This document shows positions 1 to 9,449 of a stretch of 64,000 bases of DNA, one piece after another. How positions within the stretch are numbered: the first letter of the stretch is position 1; each line of letters starts with the position of its first letter. Source of the stretch: Methylobacterium oryzihabitans (lineage in GTDB: Bacteria; Pseudomonadota; Alphaproteobacteria; Rhizobiales; Beijerinckiaceae); NCBI RefSeq assembly GCF_004004555.2, contig NZ_SACP01000006.1, positions 1 to 64,000 on the forward strand. The letters are read 5' to 3'. The position numbers and the translations under genes are program-made. The notes under the pieces are model-generated. The model was not told the origin of the DNA. It was given only the letters and a program-made list of their open reading frames with translations, and searched no databases.

Positions 1-552
1 GCCGGCCCGGCCAGCCGCGGCAGCCGGGCGCGGGCCGGCCGGAGCACCAGCCGGACGCGGCGTCGCGGCCGGACGGGCGGCCGGCGCGGCCTCGGGGGCC
101 GCCGGAGCGGCGGGGGCAGCCGCGGCCGGAGCGGGTGCCGGCGGTGCGGCGCGGGACGCCTCCTCGGCGGCACGGCGCTCCGCCTCCTCGGCGGCGCGGC
201 GGCGGTCGTCGTCCTCGCGACGGCGGGCGTCGGCGAGGGCGGCGAGGCGCGCGCTCTGCTCCTGGTCGCTGAGGGTGCGCAGCACCACGCCGGACCGGGC
301 CGGACCCTGGCGCTCGGCCGGCCGCGACGGCCGGCTCTGTGCGGGGGCGGACCCGGCCGCCTCCTTCGGGGCCGCGGGTGCCGGGCTGGCACCGCCGACG
401 CGACGCTTCACCGTCTCGACCACCACCGACTTCGAGCGGCCGTGGGAGAAGCTCTGGCGCACGACGCCCTGCTCGATCGGACGCTTCGTCGAGAGCGTCT
501 TCGAGGGGCCCGCATGCAGCGTCTTGTCACCCGGATTCTTCGTCTCACTCAT
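1..552 (-). CDS. infB: Translation initiation factor IF-2, amino-terminal part (cut by window edge)
   Basis: The first 184 codons of IF-2, the GTPase that delivers initiator tRNA to the 30S subunit. The ATG is at 552-550. The protein opens [15 protein letters not shown] and continues with the segments [15 protein letters not shown] and [16 protein letters not shown], typical of the alphaproteobacterial IF-2 amino terminus. An Arg/Glu-rich helix follows, then an Ala/Pro-rich linker of low complexity that reaches the edge. The GTP-binding domain lies outside the window, so activity cannot be judged. It is the last visible gene of the rimP-nusA-ylxR-infB operon, 113 bases after ylxR, which is the usual bacterial order. 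Confidence 0.95.
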   Translation of the reverse strand, partial: MSETKNPGDKTLHAGPSKTLSTKRPIEQGVVRQSFSHGRSKSVVVETVKRRVGGASPAPAAPKEAAGSAPAQSRPSRPAERQGPARSGVVLRTLSDQEQSARLAALADARRREDDDRRRAAEEAERRAAEEASRAAPPAPAPAAAAPAAPAAPEAAPAARPAATPRPAGAPAGPRPAAAAGRAG

Positions 553-665
553 TCAGTTCAGACCCTGGGGGTTCTCATCGTCCCGGGACGCAACCCATCG
601 GGGGCCGCCTCCCACTCGCATCCCGGGAGCGCGCCCGCGGATCCGGGCCGTTCCCAACCATCTAC

Positions 666-1439
666 TCACCCACCGGACGCGGAAGCGCCGGTCGAATCGA
701 TCCTGCCGTCGTCCTGGACGCCGCCCGGAACGCCTGAGGCGTCCGACGACGCTCCGGCCTGTCCGGATGTCGTCGGCTCGCCGCGAAACGCACGGAGCCG
801 ACGCCAACGCGCGAGCAAGCCGGTTGTGCCGGCTCCCGCGACGAGGGCTGCATGTATCACATGATCCCGACCCAAGGCCATGTCCAATTCCGCATTGGAC
901 AGGTCGTTGACCACCGGGATCCCCGATATGGCATCGCCGTACCGCCGGCGCAATGCCTGGGCGAGCTTGCGGCACCCGTCCGGGCTCGCGTCGGAGGCGT
1001 GGACGAGGGCCGCGACCCCGCCGGCGCTCGCCACCGCGCTCTCGACCTTGGTGAAGCCGGTGACGACGCAGCCGGCCTTGTTGGCCAGCGCGAAGCCCTG
1101 GCGCAGGTCGTCGCGCAGGGCGGCCTCGATCACATCCGCGAGATCGGGCGCCGCAACGACGCCCTGGCGCTTGAACGCCCGGGCGAACTGGCGGCGGCGC
1201 ACCGCCTCCTCGACCGCCCGGCGCGTCGCCGTCACCCAGCCGCCGCGGCCCGGCAGCTTCGCCCTGAGGTCGGGCACGACGGTGTCGTCGGGCCCGAGCA
1301 CGAAGCGGATCATCGCCGCCGGCGGCAGGGTCCTGCGGGTGACGAGGCAGGTCCGCTCGGCCCCGGCGCGGCCGCGGCCGAGCCCGGCGTCGAGGACGTC
1401 CGGGAGGGTCTCGGTCTCGGTCGGCACGGCGGCGCTCAT
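666..1439 (-). CDS. ylxR: YlxR-family RNA-binding protein (DUF448) with an L7Ae-like second half
   Basis: A 257-residue protein between nusA and infB. Residues about 25-100 carry the YlxR/DUF448 fold, with the signature segments RTCLVTRR, MIRFVLGPD and LPGRGGWV. Residues about 105-200 resemble the L7Ae-like domain that follows YlxR in alphaproteobacteria (ANKAGCVVTGFTKVE). The last 50 residues are Gly/Ser-rich and probably disordered. The ATG at 1439 lies 20 bases after the nusA stop, so translational coupling is plausible. YlxR proteins are small RNA-binding factors; a nucleoid- or RNase P-related role has been proposed elsewhere, but the role here is not shown by the sequence. Confidence 0.9.
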   Translation of the reverse strand: MSAAVPTETETLPDVLDAGLGRGRAGAERTCLVTRRTLPPAAMIRFVLGPDDTVVPDLRAKLPGRGGWVTATRRAVEEAVRRRQFARAFKRQGVVAAPDLADVIEAALRDDLRQGFALANKAGCVVTGFTKVESAVASAGGVAALVHASDASPDGCRKLAQALRRRYGDAISGIPVVNDLSNAELDMALGRDHVIHAALVAGAGTTGLLARWRRLRAFRGEPTTSGQAGASSDASGVPGGVQDDGRIDSTGASASGG

Positions 1440-1459
1440 CGGCGGTTCCCGGTTCTCTC

Positions 1460-3157
1460 TCAGGCGGTCCGGCCCTCGGCGGTCTCGCCCTCGGCCGGCG
1501 CGGTCCCGTCCTCGGCGGTCTCGCCGTCGGCGGCCTCCTCGCCCTCAGCTTCGCCGTCGCCCTCGCTCTCCTGGCCCTCGCCGTCCTCGGCGGCCTCCTC
1601 GGCCGGCGGCGCCTCGATCCAACCGGCATGGACGCGCGCGGCCATGATCATCGCCTCGGCCTCGGCCCGCGACAGCTCGAACCCGTCGAGGTAGCCGGCA
1701 TGGCGCACGGCCTCGGCGCCGCGGCCTTCCGTGTAGCCGACGAGGTCGTCGGTGGCGCAGCCGGCGAGGTCCTCGACCGTCCGCACCTCGTTCTCGCCGA
1801 GCGCGACCATCATCGGGGTGGTGATCCCGTCGATGTCGCGCAGCTCGTCGGCGACGCCGAGCTCGATCCGGCGGGCGTCGTTCTCGGCCTCGATGCGGGC
1901 GAGGTAGTCCTGGGCGCGGGCCTGGATCTCGGCCGAGGTCTCCTCGTCGAGGCCCTGGATGCTGCCGAGGTCGTTCGGCTCGGCATAGGCGATCTCCTCG
2001 ACCGAGCGGAAGCCTTCCGCGGCCAGCAGCTGGCCGACGGTCTCGTCGACGTCGAGCGCCTCCATGAAGGCGTTGGTGCGTTCGACGAACTCCTTCTGCC
2101 GGCGCTCGGATTCCTCGGCCTCGGTCAGGATGTCGATGTCCCAGCCGGTGAGCTGGGAGGCGAGGCGCACGTTCTGGCCGCGGCGGCCGATGGCGAGCGA
2201 GAGCTGGTCGTCGGGGACCACGACCTCGATCCGGTCGGCCTCCTCGTCGAGCACCACCTTCACGACCTCGGCCGGCTGGAGCGCGTTGACGATGAAGGTC
2301 GCCTGATCCTGCGACCACGGGATGATGTCGATCTTCTCGCCCTGCAGCTCGCCGACGACGGCCTGCACGCGCGAGCCGCGCATGCCGACGCAGGCGCCGA
2401 CCGGATCGATCGAGGAATCGCGCGAGATCACCGCGATCTTGGCGCGAGAGCCGGGGTCGCGGGCGACCGCCTTCACCTCGACGATGCCGTCGTAGATCTC
2501 CGGCACTTCCTGGCCGAAGAGCTTGGCCATGAACTGCGGGTGCGAGCGCGAGAGGAAGATCTGCGGTCCGCGCACCTCGGAGCGGACGTCGAACAGGTAG
2601 GAGCGGATGCGGTCGCCGGGCCGGAAGGTCTCGCGCGGAATGGTCTCGTCGCGGCGCACGATGCCCTCGCCGCGGCCGAGATCGACGATGACGTTGCCGT
2701 ACTCGACCCGCTTGACGGTGCCGTTGATGATCTCGCCGATGCGGTCCTTGTACTCGTCGAACTGGCGCGCGCGCTCGGCGTCGCGGACCTTCTGGACGAT
2801 GACCTGCTTGGCCGACTGGGCGGCGACGCGGCCGAAGTCGAACGGCGGCAGGGTGTCGGAGATCACGTCGCCGACCTGGGCCGCCGGGTTGTGGCGGCGG
2901 GCGGCGTTGAGGTCGATCTCGCGGGCGTCGTTCTCGATCTCGTCGACGACGAGGAGGTGGCGCGACAGCCGCAGCGCCCCCGTGCGCGGGTCGATCTCGG
3001 CATGCACGTCGGTCTCGGCGCCGTAGCGCGAGCGGGCGGCCTTGGCGATCGCCTCCTCCATCGCCTCGATGACGATCTGGCGGTCGATCACCTTCTCGCG
3101 GGCGACCGCGTCGGCGATCTGGAGGAGTTCGAGCCTGTTGGCGCTGACGACGGCCAT
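1460..3157 (-). CDS. nusA: Transcription termination/antitermination factor NusA
   Basis: A 565-residue NusA, which binds RNA polymerase and controls pausing, termination and antitermination. Domain order: RNAP-binding amino-terminal domain (about 1-130), S1 domain (about 137-200, around [20 protein letters not shown]), KH domains (about 230-350, with [15 protein letters not shown] and [18 protein letters not shown]), then two helix-hairpin-helix repeats (about 365-510). The last 40 residues are a very acidic Glu/Ala/Gly tail. NusA outside alpha- and gammaproteobacteria often lacks the carboxy-terminal repeats; they are present here. It starts 45 bases after the rimP stop, within one operon. 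Confidence 0.97.
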   Translation of the reverse strand: MAVVSANRLELLQIADAVAREKVIDRQIVIEAMEEAIAKAARSRYGAETDVHAEIDPRTGALRLSRHLLVVDEIENDAREIDLNAARRHNPAAQVGDVISDTLPPFDFGRVAAQSAKQVIVQKVRDAERARQFDEYKDRIGEIINGTVKRVEYGNVIVDLGRGEGIVRRDETIPRETFRPGDRIRSYLFDVRSEVRGPQIFLSRSHPQFMAKLFGQEVPEIYDGIVEVKAVARDPGSRAKIAVISRDSSIDPVGACVGMRGSRVQAVVGELQGEKIDIIPWSQDQATFIVNALQPAEVVKVVLDEEADRIEVVVPDDQLSLAIGRRGQNVRLASQLTGWDIDILTEAEESERRQKEFVERTNAFMEALDVDETVGQLLAAEGFRSVEEIAYAEPNDLGSIQGLDEETSAEIQARAQDYLARIEAENDARRIELGVADELRDIDGITTPMMVALGENEVRTVEDLAGCATDDLVGYTEGRGAEAVRHAGYLDGFELSRAEAEAMIMAARVHAGWIEAPPAEEAAEDGEGQESEGDGEAEGEEAADGETAEDGTAPAEGETAEGRTA

Positions 3158-3202
3158 CGGTTCAATCCTTACTCAGCGGAAACGGTGTGTCTGTGAGGAG
3201 CG

Positions 3203-3835
3203 TCAGTGAGCCGTGGAGACGGGCTCGGTCCCATCCTGGTCCTCGTCGTCCTGCTCATCGTCATCCTGGGCCGGGGCGGAGCCGCGGCGCAGGGATTCGC
3301 GGATCAGCTCGTCGGTGAGCACGAGATGGGCCTCGCCGAGGTCGCGAAGCGGCAGGTCGTAGGCATCCGGCAGCCCCTCCTTCACGTCGTCGAGCGCGAT
3401 CCGGACCGTGGCGCCGGCGGGATCGACCGGCCCGATCACGCCGCGGAAGCGCTTGCGGCCGTCGAGCGGCACCGCGAGTTCGACCTTCGCCTCGTAGCCG
3501 GCCCAGCGCACGAAGTCGCCCGCCCGCACCAGCGGCCGGTCGATGCCCGGCGAGGAGATCTCGAGGTGGTAGGCGCGCCCGACCGGGTCGTCGAGGTCGA
3601 GCAGCGGCGAGATCGAGCGGCTGACCGCCTCGCAATCGTCGACCGCCATCGTGCCGTCCGGGCGCTCGGCCATGATCTGCACGGTGCAGCCGTTGTGCCC
3701 GGTCACCCGCACCCGCACGAGGCGGTAGCCGAGCCCCTCGATCGCCGGTTCGACGATCTGCGCCACGCGGGCGGCGACGCCGGTCTCGGTGATGAGGCGC
3801 TTCTCGTTCGGGGAAATCTCGGGCGTGTCGGTCAT
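3203..3835 (-). CDS. rimP: Ribosome maturation factor RimP
   Basis: A 210-residue protein needed for 30S subunit maturation and the first gene of the nusA-infB operon. The reading frame is open far upstream, but the ATG at 3835 ([17 protein letters not shown]) fits the family start; the region upstream contains a terminator-like hairpin and is not coding. Family landmarks are [13 protein letters not shown], the [19 protein letters not shown] segment and [12 protein letters not shown] (about residues 85-100). The carboxy terminus is a Glu/Asp/Gln-rich tail longer than in E. coli RimP. Confidence 0.95.
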   Translation of the reverse strand: MTDTPEISPNEKRLITETGVAARVAQIVEPAIEGLGYRLVRVRVTGHNGCTVQIMAERPDGTMAVDDCEAVSRSISPLLDLDDPVGRAYHLEISSPGIDRPLVRAGDFVRWAGYEAKVELAVPLDGRKRFRGVIGPVDPAGATVRIALDDVKEGLPDAYDLPLRDLGEAHLVLTDELIRESLRRGSAPAQDDDEQDDEDQDGTEPVSTAH

Positions 3836-3886
3836 GCTGGCTCGGGCCGTGGGCGGTCGTGGTCCCGGCGCATCCGGGTCGGCGGC

Positions 3887-3919
3887 AATAAAAAAGAGCG
3901 GACCCCGAGGGGCCCACTC
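3887..3919 (-). terminator. Intrinsic terminator (possible attenuator) in the rimP leader
   Basis: Read on the minus strand, two 11-base arms (3919-3909 and 3906-3896) pair with only two G-U wobbles around a 2-base turn. They are followed at once by TTTTTTATT (3895-3887). It lies between the candidate rimP promoter (3991-3963) and the rimP ATG (3835), so it should act on the operon's own leader transcript. It could instead end transcripts of the PEBP gene upstream (stop at 4016). No other promoter-like sequence was seen between it and rimP. Confidence 0.7.
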
Positions 3920-3962
3920 CCGAACCGCGACCTCTCGACCGCAACCAGAACTGATGCCCGGG

Positions 3963-3991
3963 GACATAGCCCCGTGCGCCCGGTTTTGCAA
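3963..3991 (-). promoter_or_regulatory. Candidate housekeeping promoter of the rimP-nusA-ylxR-infB operon
   Basis: On the minus strand a TTGCAA box (3991-3986) is followed after exactly 17 bases by TATGTC (3968-3963), a good match to vegetative promoters. A second TTGCAA sits 18 bases further upstream. The start point would be near 3956, giving a leader of about 120 bases that contains the terminator at 3919-3887. Confidence 0.55.
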
Positions 3992-4015
3992 GGGAATTCA
4001 GGTTTGCAAGACGAT

Positions 4016-4582
4016 TCAGGGCCGCTCGTAGGTTCCGGTGAGCAGGCCGCGGGCGATCGCGCCGGCGCGCACGCCGTCGAGGAACGCGGTGCGCCCGGGC
4101 GTGCCGTCGAGGTCGAGGGGCGCCTTGAGGGCGTAGAGCTGGAACAGGTAGCGGTGCGGGCCGTGGCCGGTCGGCGGGTCCGGCGGCAGCCAGCCGGCCC
4201 TGAGATAGGTGTTCCTGCCGAGATCCGGCGCGTCGGGCGCGTCGGGCGCCAGCTCGCCCTCGTCGAGGCCGGCGCGGCCCGGATCCACGTGCCACGCGAT
4301 GGCGTGGACGACCGGCTTCGGGGTCGGGCTGTCGGCGTCCTCGACCAGCAGCGCCAGGGCGGCGGTGCCGGCCGGCACGCCGCTCCAGGCGAGGGGAGGG
4401 GAGAGGCCGGGCCCGTCGGCGGTGAAGCGCGCCGGGATCGCGGCGCCGTCGGCGAAGGCCGGGCTGGTCAGGGCGAGGCCGCCCGGCACCGTCGCGAACT
4501 CGGCGTGCCACGCGGTCCGGTCGAGGCCGGCCTTCACCCCCGACAGGGCCGCGCCGACCGCGTGGGGCAATTTCTCGAGCAT
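4016..4582 (-). CDS. YbhB/YbcL-family PEBP-like (Raf kinase inhibitor-like) protein
   Basis: A 188-residue cytoplasmic protein of the phosphatidylethanolamine-binding-protein superfamily in its bacterial YbhB/YbcL branch. Recognisable parts are LALTSPAFADGAAIPARFT, the DGPGLSPPLAWSGVP segment, LLVEDADSP, HAIAWHVDP and GPHRYLFQLYALKAPLDL, which line the family's anion-binding pocket. The ATG at 4582 is preceded by GGAG; an upstream TTG at 4612 is less likely. It lies 51 bases downstream of ubiG on the same strand. The biological role of bacterial members is largely unknown. Confidence 0.85.
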   Translation of the reverse strand: MLEKLPHAVGAALSGVKAGLDRTAWHAEFATVPGGLALTSPAFADGAAIPARFTADGPGLSPPLAWSGVPAGTAALALLVEDADSPTPKPVVHAIAWHVDPGRAGLDEGELAPDAPDAPDLGRNTYLRAGWLPPDPPTGHGPHRYLFQLYALKAPLDLDGTPGRTAFLDGVRAGAIARGLLTGTYERP

Positions 4583-4633
4583 GTCCGTCTCCGCCGCTGC
4601 CACCGCGGACAACGGCGACGGCGGGAGCGCGGT

Positions 4634-5380
4634 TCAGCCGGCCTTCGCGGCGGCGATCATGTAGTTCACCGCGGTGTCGCGGGCGGGGCGCCAGCGGTTG
4701 GTGAGCGGGTTGAACACGACGCCGACGACGTCTGTGACCGACAGCCCGCCGGCCTCGACCGCCCGGGTGAGCTCCTCGGGGGTGACGAACTTGTCCCAGT
4801 CGTGGGTGCCCTTCGGCAGCCAGCCGAGGACGTACTCGGCGCCCACGATGGCGAGCGCGAAGGAGCGCATGGTCCGGTTGATCGTGGCGGCGAACAGCAG
4901 GCCGCCGGGCTTCACCGCCGCCGCGGCCGTCGCCACGAAGGCCGGCATGTCGGTGACGTGCTCGACCACCTCCATGGCGAGCACGACGTCGAAGCGCTCG
5001 CCGGCAGCCACCACCGCCTCGATCGTCTCGGCGCGGTAGTCGACCGGGATTCCGGCCTCCTCGGCATGGGCGCGCGCCACCCGGATGTTGGTCGGGGCCG
5101 GGTCGAGGCCGGTGACCCGCGCGCCGAGGCGGGCCAGCGGCTCCGACAGCACGCCGCCGCCGCAGCCGACATCGACGAGGCTGATCCCGTCGAGGGGCAG
5201 GGGCCCGGCCGGGTCGCGGCCGAGATGGCGGCAGACCGCGTCGCGGATATAGGCCAGCCGCACCGGGTTGAACCGGTGCAGCACCCGCATCGGCCCGGCC
5301 TCGTCCCACCAGGTCGCGGCGATGCGCTCGAAGCGCGCGACCTCGTCGCGGTCGATCGAGGGTCCGGTCGGGTCGCTCAT
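4634..5380 (-). CDS. ubiG: Ubiquinone biosynthesis O-methyltransferase UbiG
   Basis: A 248-residue SAM-dependent methyltransferase that performs both O-methylations of the ubiquinone ring. SAM motif I is LVDVGCGGGVLSEPLARLG (about residues 70-88), followed by the acidic TGLDPAPTNI and VVLAMEVVEHV. The carboxy-terminal GTHDWDKFVTPEEL and VFNPLTNRW segments are typical of UbiG. The ATG at 5380 was chosen because the family begins close to SIDRDEVARFERIAATWWDE; the open frame upstream overlaps the lysC control region. It diverges from lysC with 161 bases between the starts. Confidence 0.95.
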   Translation of the reverse strand: MSDPTGPSIDRDEVARFERIAATWWDEAGPMRVLHRFNPVRLAYIRDAVCRHLGRDPAGPLPLDGISLVDVGCGGGVLSEPLARLGARVTGLDPAPTNIRVARAHAEEAGIPVDYRAETIEAVVAAGERFDVVLAMEVVEHVTDMPAFVATAAAAVKPGGLLFAATINRTMRSFALAIVGAEYVLGWLPKGTHDWDKFVTPEELTRAVEAGGLSVTDVVGVVFNPLTNRWRPARDTAVNYMIAAAKAG

Positions 5381-5458
5381 GCGCGGGGGGCTCCAGGCTG
5401 TCGCCCGGTGCAGGTAGCGCATCGGGCGGTCCCGACCAACCGGCCGCCGCGGCCCGCA

Positions 5459-5487
5459 TTGACACGCCCCCGCCCCGCGGTTACCCG
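5459..5487 (+). promoter_or_regulatory. Candidate lysC promoter
   Basis: A perfect TTGACA (5459-5464) is followed after 17 bases by TACCCG (5482-5487), a poor -10 box. The predicted start is about 45 bases before the lysC ATG. The -35 box is the main evidence. Confidence 0.35.
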
Positions 5488-5541
5488 CCCGGCATCGCGC
5501 GGCGGCCGGTCCGGCCGCCGGCAACCTTTACGTTTGGTCCC

Positions 5542-6807
5542 ATGTCGTCTGGTCCGAAGCCGTCTGGTCCCGCGCCCCGTCTGGTGATGAAATTCGGCGG
5601 CACCTCCGTCGCCACGGTCGACCGCATCCGCAACGTCGCCCGCCACGTCGCCCGCGAGGTCCGCGCCGGCTACGAGGTCGCGGTGGTGGTCTCGGCGATG
5701 TCGGGCAAGACCAACGAATTGGTCGCCTGGTGCAAGGAGGCCTCGCCGCTCTTCGCCCAGAGCGAGTACGACGCCGTGGTCGCCTCCGGCGAGCAGGTGA
5801 CGTCGGGCCTGCTCGCCATCGTGCTCGCCGAGATGGGCCTCAAGGCCCGCTCCTGGCAGGGCTGGCAGATCCCGATCGAGACCTCCGACCAGCACGGCTC
5901 GGCCCGCATCCAGGCCATCGACGGCGCCCGCCTCGATGCCGGGTTCAAGCGCGGCGAGGTCGCGGTCGTCGCCGGATTCCAGGGCATCCACCCCGAGACC
6001 GGCCGGCTGACGACGCTCGGCCGCGGCGGCTCCGACACCAGCGCGGTCGCGATCGCGGCGGCGATCGGCGCCGAGCGCTGCGACATCTACACCGACGTCG
6101 ACGGCGTCTACACCACCGACCCCCGGGTGGTGCCCAGGGCCCGGCGGCTGGAGCGGGTCGCGTTCGAGGAGATGCTGGAGATGGCCTCCCTCGGCGCCAA
6201 GGTGCTCCAGGTCCGCTCGGTCGAGCTCGCCATGGTCCACCGCGTCCCGACGACGGTGCGCTCCTCCTTCGACGACCCCGACGACGCCCGCCCCGGCACC
6301 CTCATCTGCGACGAGGACGACATCGTGGAACAGCAGATCATCACGGGCATCGCCTTCTCGAAGGACGAGGCCCAGATCACGCTCCGCCGGGTGAAGGACA
6401 AGCCCGGCATCGCGGCCGCGATCTTCGGCCCGCTCGCCGACGCCAACATCAACGTCGACATGATCATCCAGGTCGTCTCGGGCGACGGCGCGACCACCGA
6501 CATGACCTTCACGGTCCCGGCGAGCGACTATGAGCGCGCCCGCGCGATCCTCGACGCGCAGGCCCAGGCCCTGGAGGTCGAGCGCATCGAGGGCGCCACC
6601 GACGTGGTCAAGGTTTCGGCGATCGGCGTCGGCATGCGCAGCCACGCCGGCGTCGCCGCCAAGGCGTTCCGGGCGCTCGCCGAGAAGGGCATCAACATCC
6701 GGGCGATCACCACCTCGGAGATCAAGTTCTCGGTCCTGATCGACGCCGCCTACACCGAACTCGCGGTCCGGACCCTGCACGCGCTCTACGGCCTCGACCG
6801 GGCCTGA
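5542..6807 (+). CDS. lysC: Aspartate kinase (feedback-regulated, ACT-domain type)
   Basis: A 421-residue aspartokinase that phosphorylates aspartate in the first step towards lysine, threonine, methionine and diaminopimelate. The kinase domain (1-about 260) shows LVMKFGGTSV, VVVSAMSGKTNELV, TLGRGGSDTSAVAIAAAI and IYTDVDGVYTTDPR. Two ACT domains follow (about 265-340 and 345-421, with KDKPGIAAAIFGPLADANIN and SHAGVAAKAFRALAEKGINI). Length and layout match the single-chain lysC of alphaproteobacteria. The ATG at 5542 adds a short Pro/Ser-rich lead before the core; an internal ATG at 5587 (MKFGG) is too late. dapE elsewhere in the window belongs to the same pathway. Confidence 0.96.
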   Translation: MSSGPKPSGPAPRLVMKFGGTSVATVDRIRNVARHVAREVRAGYEVAVVVSAMSGKTNELVAWCKEASPLFAQSEYDAVVASGEQVTSGLLAIVLAEMGLKARSWQGWQIPIETSDQHGSARIQAIDGARLDAGFKRGEVAVVAGFQGIHPETGRLTTLGRGGSDTSAVAIAAAIGAERCDIYTDVDGVYTTDPRVVPRARRLERVAFEEMLEMASLGAKVLQVRSVELAMVHRVPTTVRSSFDDPDDARPGTLICDEDDIVEQQIITGIAFSKDEAQITLRRVKDKPGIAAAIFGPLADANINVDMIIQVVSGDGATTDMTFTVPASDYERARAILDAQAQALEVERIEGATDVVKVSAIGVGMRSHAGVAAKAFRALAEKGINIRAITTSEIKFSVLIDAAYTELAVRTLHALYGLDRA

Positions 6808-6966
6808 TCCGGCCCACCGGACGGTCGCGACGACGCCCGTCCGATGCTGCACTGCAATGCCTCGACTTGGTGCCGACCTTGCCGTCGGTAGACCTTCACT
6901 GGAATTGAAGCGTCTCTAGACGAAGCGTTTTCCTGCGTCTCCGCCACAAGTGCGGGCACACGGCGC

Positions 6967-6996
6967 TTGCCGGTCGGGGTTCCGAGTCGCTATACG
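6967..6996 (+). promoter_or_regulatory. Candidate ptsP promoter
   Basis: TTGCCG (6967-6972), an 18-base spacer and TATACG (6991-6996) lie about 85 bases before the ptsP ATG, in a 275-base gap after lysC. The match is moderate and is supported mainly by position. Confidence 0.4.
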
Positions 6997-7082
6997 ACGA
7001 GACACGAGGCCGCTCCGGAAGGCCCGGCGAGGCCCTCGGGAGCGCCGCGGCCCCGACTCGCCACAGGGTGGAACTGGACACC

Positions 7083-9344
7083 ATGCCCGCTGCGCCTGGA
7101 GGCCCGCGCCTGCTTCTGCGCCGCCTCCGCGAAGCCATGGCGGAGCCGGTGAGCCCCCAGGCCCGCCTGGACCGCATCGTCGTCATCATCGCGGCCAACA
7201 TGGTCGCGGAGGTCTGCTCGGTCTACGTCCTGCGCGACGACAGCATGCTTGAGCTGTTCGCCACCGAGGGCCTGAACCGCGAGGCGGTCCACCTCACCAC
7301 CATGCGGGCCGGCGAGGGCCTCGTCGGCCTGATCGCCGCCAACGCCGAGCCGCTGTCGCTCTCCGACGCCCAGTCGCACCCGGCCTTCTCCTACCGGCCG
7401 GAGACCGGCGAGGAGGCCTACCACGCCTTCCTGGGCGTGCCGCTGCTGCGGGCCGGCAACATGCTCGGCGTGCTGGTGGTGCAGAACCGCACCTACCGGG
7501 TCTATTCCGAGGAGGAGATCGAGGCGCTCCAGACCACCGCGATGGTGCTCGCGGAGATGATCGCCTCGGGGGAATTGCAGGCGCTGTCGCCGGGCACGGT
7601 CAACGCCTCGCGCCGCTCGCTGTGCCAGCCGGGCGTCGCCCTCGCGGACGGCGTCGGGCTCGGCCACGTCGTGCTGCACGAGCCGCGCATCGTCGTGCGC
7701 AACCTCATCGCCGAGAACGTCGAGCGCGAGGTCGCGCGGCTCGACACCGCCATCGCCGAGGTGCGCTCGGCGATCGACGACCTCGTCGAGCGCGGTGACG
7801 TCGCCGGGGCGGGCGAGCACCGCGAGGTGCTCGAGACGGTGCGGATGTTCGCCCACGACCAGGGCTGGCTGCGCCGGATGCGTGAGGCGGTGCTGTCGGG
7901 CCTCACCGCCGAGGCGGCGGTGGAGCGGGTGCAGTCCGACAACCGCGCCAAGATGCTGCGCCAGAGCGACCCCTATCTGCGCGAGCGCCTGCACGACCTC
8001 GACGACCTCGCCACGCGGCTCCTGCGCCAGCTCGTCGGCCGCGACGCCGCCGGCCCCGGCGTGATGCCCGAGAACGCGATCCTGGTCGCCCGCTCGATGG
8101 GGCCGGCGGCGCTGCTCGACTACGATCGCTCGCGCCTGCGCGGCGTCGTGCTGGAGGAGGGCGGGCCGACCAGCCACATCGCCATCGTGGCCCGGGCGCT
8201 GGGCATCCCGGCGGTCGGCGAGGTCGCCAACGCGACAGCGCTGGTCGAGAGCGGCGACGCGATCATCGTCGACGGCGCCGCCGGCGAGGTCCAGATCCGG
8301 CCCGGCCCGGAGATCGAGGCGGCCTATGCCGAGAAGGCGCGCCTGCGCGCCCGCCGCCAGGAGCAGTACCGCAGCCTGCGCGACCTGCCCTCGCTCACCC
8401 GCGACGGGGTGGCGGTCGGGCTCCAGCTCAATGCCGGGTTGCTGGTCGACCTGTCGCACCTGCACGAGACCGGGGCCGAGGGCATCGGCCTGTTCCGTAC
8501 CGAATTGCAGTTCATGGTCGCCGAGCGGATGCCCTCGGCGGCCGAGCAGCAGACCCTGTACGAGGCGGTGTTTTCCGCCGCCGGCGGCTTGCCGGTGACG
8601 ATCCGCACCCTCGACATCGGCGGCGACAAGATCCTGCCCTACATGAAAGCGCTGGAGGAGGAGAACCCGGCGCTCGGCTGGCGGGCGATCCGCATCGGCC
8701 TCGACCGGCCCGGCCTGCTGCGGATGCAGCTGCGCGCCCTCCTCAAGGCGGCCGGCGGGCGCCCGCTCAAGATCATGTTCCCGATGGTCGCGACGGTGGA
8801 GGAGTTCGTCCGCGCCCGCGCCATCGTCGATCGCGAGAAGGCGCACCTCTCCCGCCACGGCCACCCGCTGCCGTCCGATTGCCGCCTCGGCGTGATGGTC
8901 GAGGTGCCCTCGCTGCTGTTCCAGATGGACGAGATCGCCGCCGAGGCGGATTTCCTCTCGGTCGGCTCCAACGACCTGATGCAGTTCCTGTTCGCGGTCG
9001 ACCGCGACAACCGCCAGGTCGCCGACCGCTTCGATCCGCTGAGCGCGGCGGCCCTGCGGGCGTTCCGGCTGATCGCCGAGCGGGCGAACGCCGCCGGCAC
9101 CCCCGCCACCGTCTGCGGCGAGATCGGCGGCCGGCCGCTGGAGGCGATGGCACTGATCGGGCTCGGCTTCCGCTCGCTGTCGATGTCCCCGGCCTCGGTC
9201 GGCCCGGTCAAGGCGATGGTGCTGAGCCTTGATGCGGGCGCGGTCGGCGCCTTCCTCGACGCCGAACTCGCCCGCACCCGCGACGGCGCCTCCCTGCGCC
9301 CGGCGCTCGCCGCCTTCGCGGAGGCGAACGGCGTGGTGCTGTAG
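7083..9344 (+). CDS. ptsP: Phosphoenolpyruvate-protein phosphotransferase PtsP (nitrogen PTS enzyme I)
   Basis: A 753-residue EI-Ntr that takes phosphate from PEP and passes it to NPr/HPr, a regulatory rather than sugar-importing system. A GAF sensor domain occupies about 15-155. The HPr-binding helical region and swivelling phosphohistidine domain follow, with the active His in GGPTSHIAIVARALGIPAVG. The PEP-binding barrel (about 400-740) shows GIGLFRTELQFM, LDIGGDK, GWRAIRIGLDRP, SVGSNDLMQFLF and TVCGEIGGRP. The ATG at 7083 follows GGTGGA; a GTG at 7068 would add five residues. No HPr, EIIA or HPr kinase gene is in the window. A repeat-rich gap follows instead of a further gene. Confidence 0.95.
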   Translation: MPAAPGGPRLLLRRLREAMAEPVSPQARLDRIVVIIAANMVAEVCSVYVLRDDSMLELFATEGLNREAVHLTTMRAGEGLVGLIAANAEPLSLSDAQSHPAFSYRPETGEEAYHAFLGVPLLRAGNMLGVLVVQNRTYRVYSEEEIEALQTTAMVLAEMIASGELQALSPGTVNASRRSLCQPGVALADGVGLGHVVLHEPRIVVRNLIAENVEREVARLDTAIAEVRSAIDDLVERGDVAGAGEHREVLETVRMFAHDQGWLRRMREAVLSGLTAEAAVERVQSDNRAKMLRQSDPYLRERLHDLDDLATRLLRQLVGRDAAGPGVMPENAILVARSMGPAALLDYDRSRLRGVVLEEGGPTSHIAIVARALGIPAVGEVANATALVESGDAIIVDGAAGEVQIRPGPEIEAAYAEKARLRARRQEQYRSLRDLPSLTRDGVAVGLQLNAGLLVDLSHLHETGAEGIGLFRTELQFMVAERMPSAAEQQTLYEAVFSAAGGLPVTIRTLDIGGDKILPYMKALEEENPALGWRAIRIGLDRPGLLRMQLRALLKAAGGRPLKIMFPMVATVEEFVRARAIVDREKAHLSRHGHPLPSDCRLGVMVEVPSLLFQMDEIAAEADFLSVGSNDLMQFLFAVDRDNRQVADRFDPLSAAALRAFRLIAERANAAGTPATVCGEIGGRPLEAMALIGLGFRSLSMSPASVGPVKAMVLSLDAGAVGAFLDAELARTRDGASLRPALAAFAEANGVVL

Positions 9345-9449
9345 GCGCTGCCCCCCCCGCGGCAAGACTGTCCGCGGAAAGGGAACGCGCGGGCCTTCTC
9401 CTCTCCCCGCGGGCGGCACGGCTGTCCGGGGAAAATCAGTGGCGCCTCT

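Noticed and set aside
3785..3991. Longer rimP start near 3991
   Set aside because: The extra codons span the terminator and promoter-like elements and are not like any RimP amino terminus.
3206..5587. A 793-codon plus-strand frame opposite rimP, the PEBP gene and ubiG
   Set aside because: Shadow of well-supported minus-strand genes, with biased composition.
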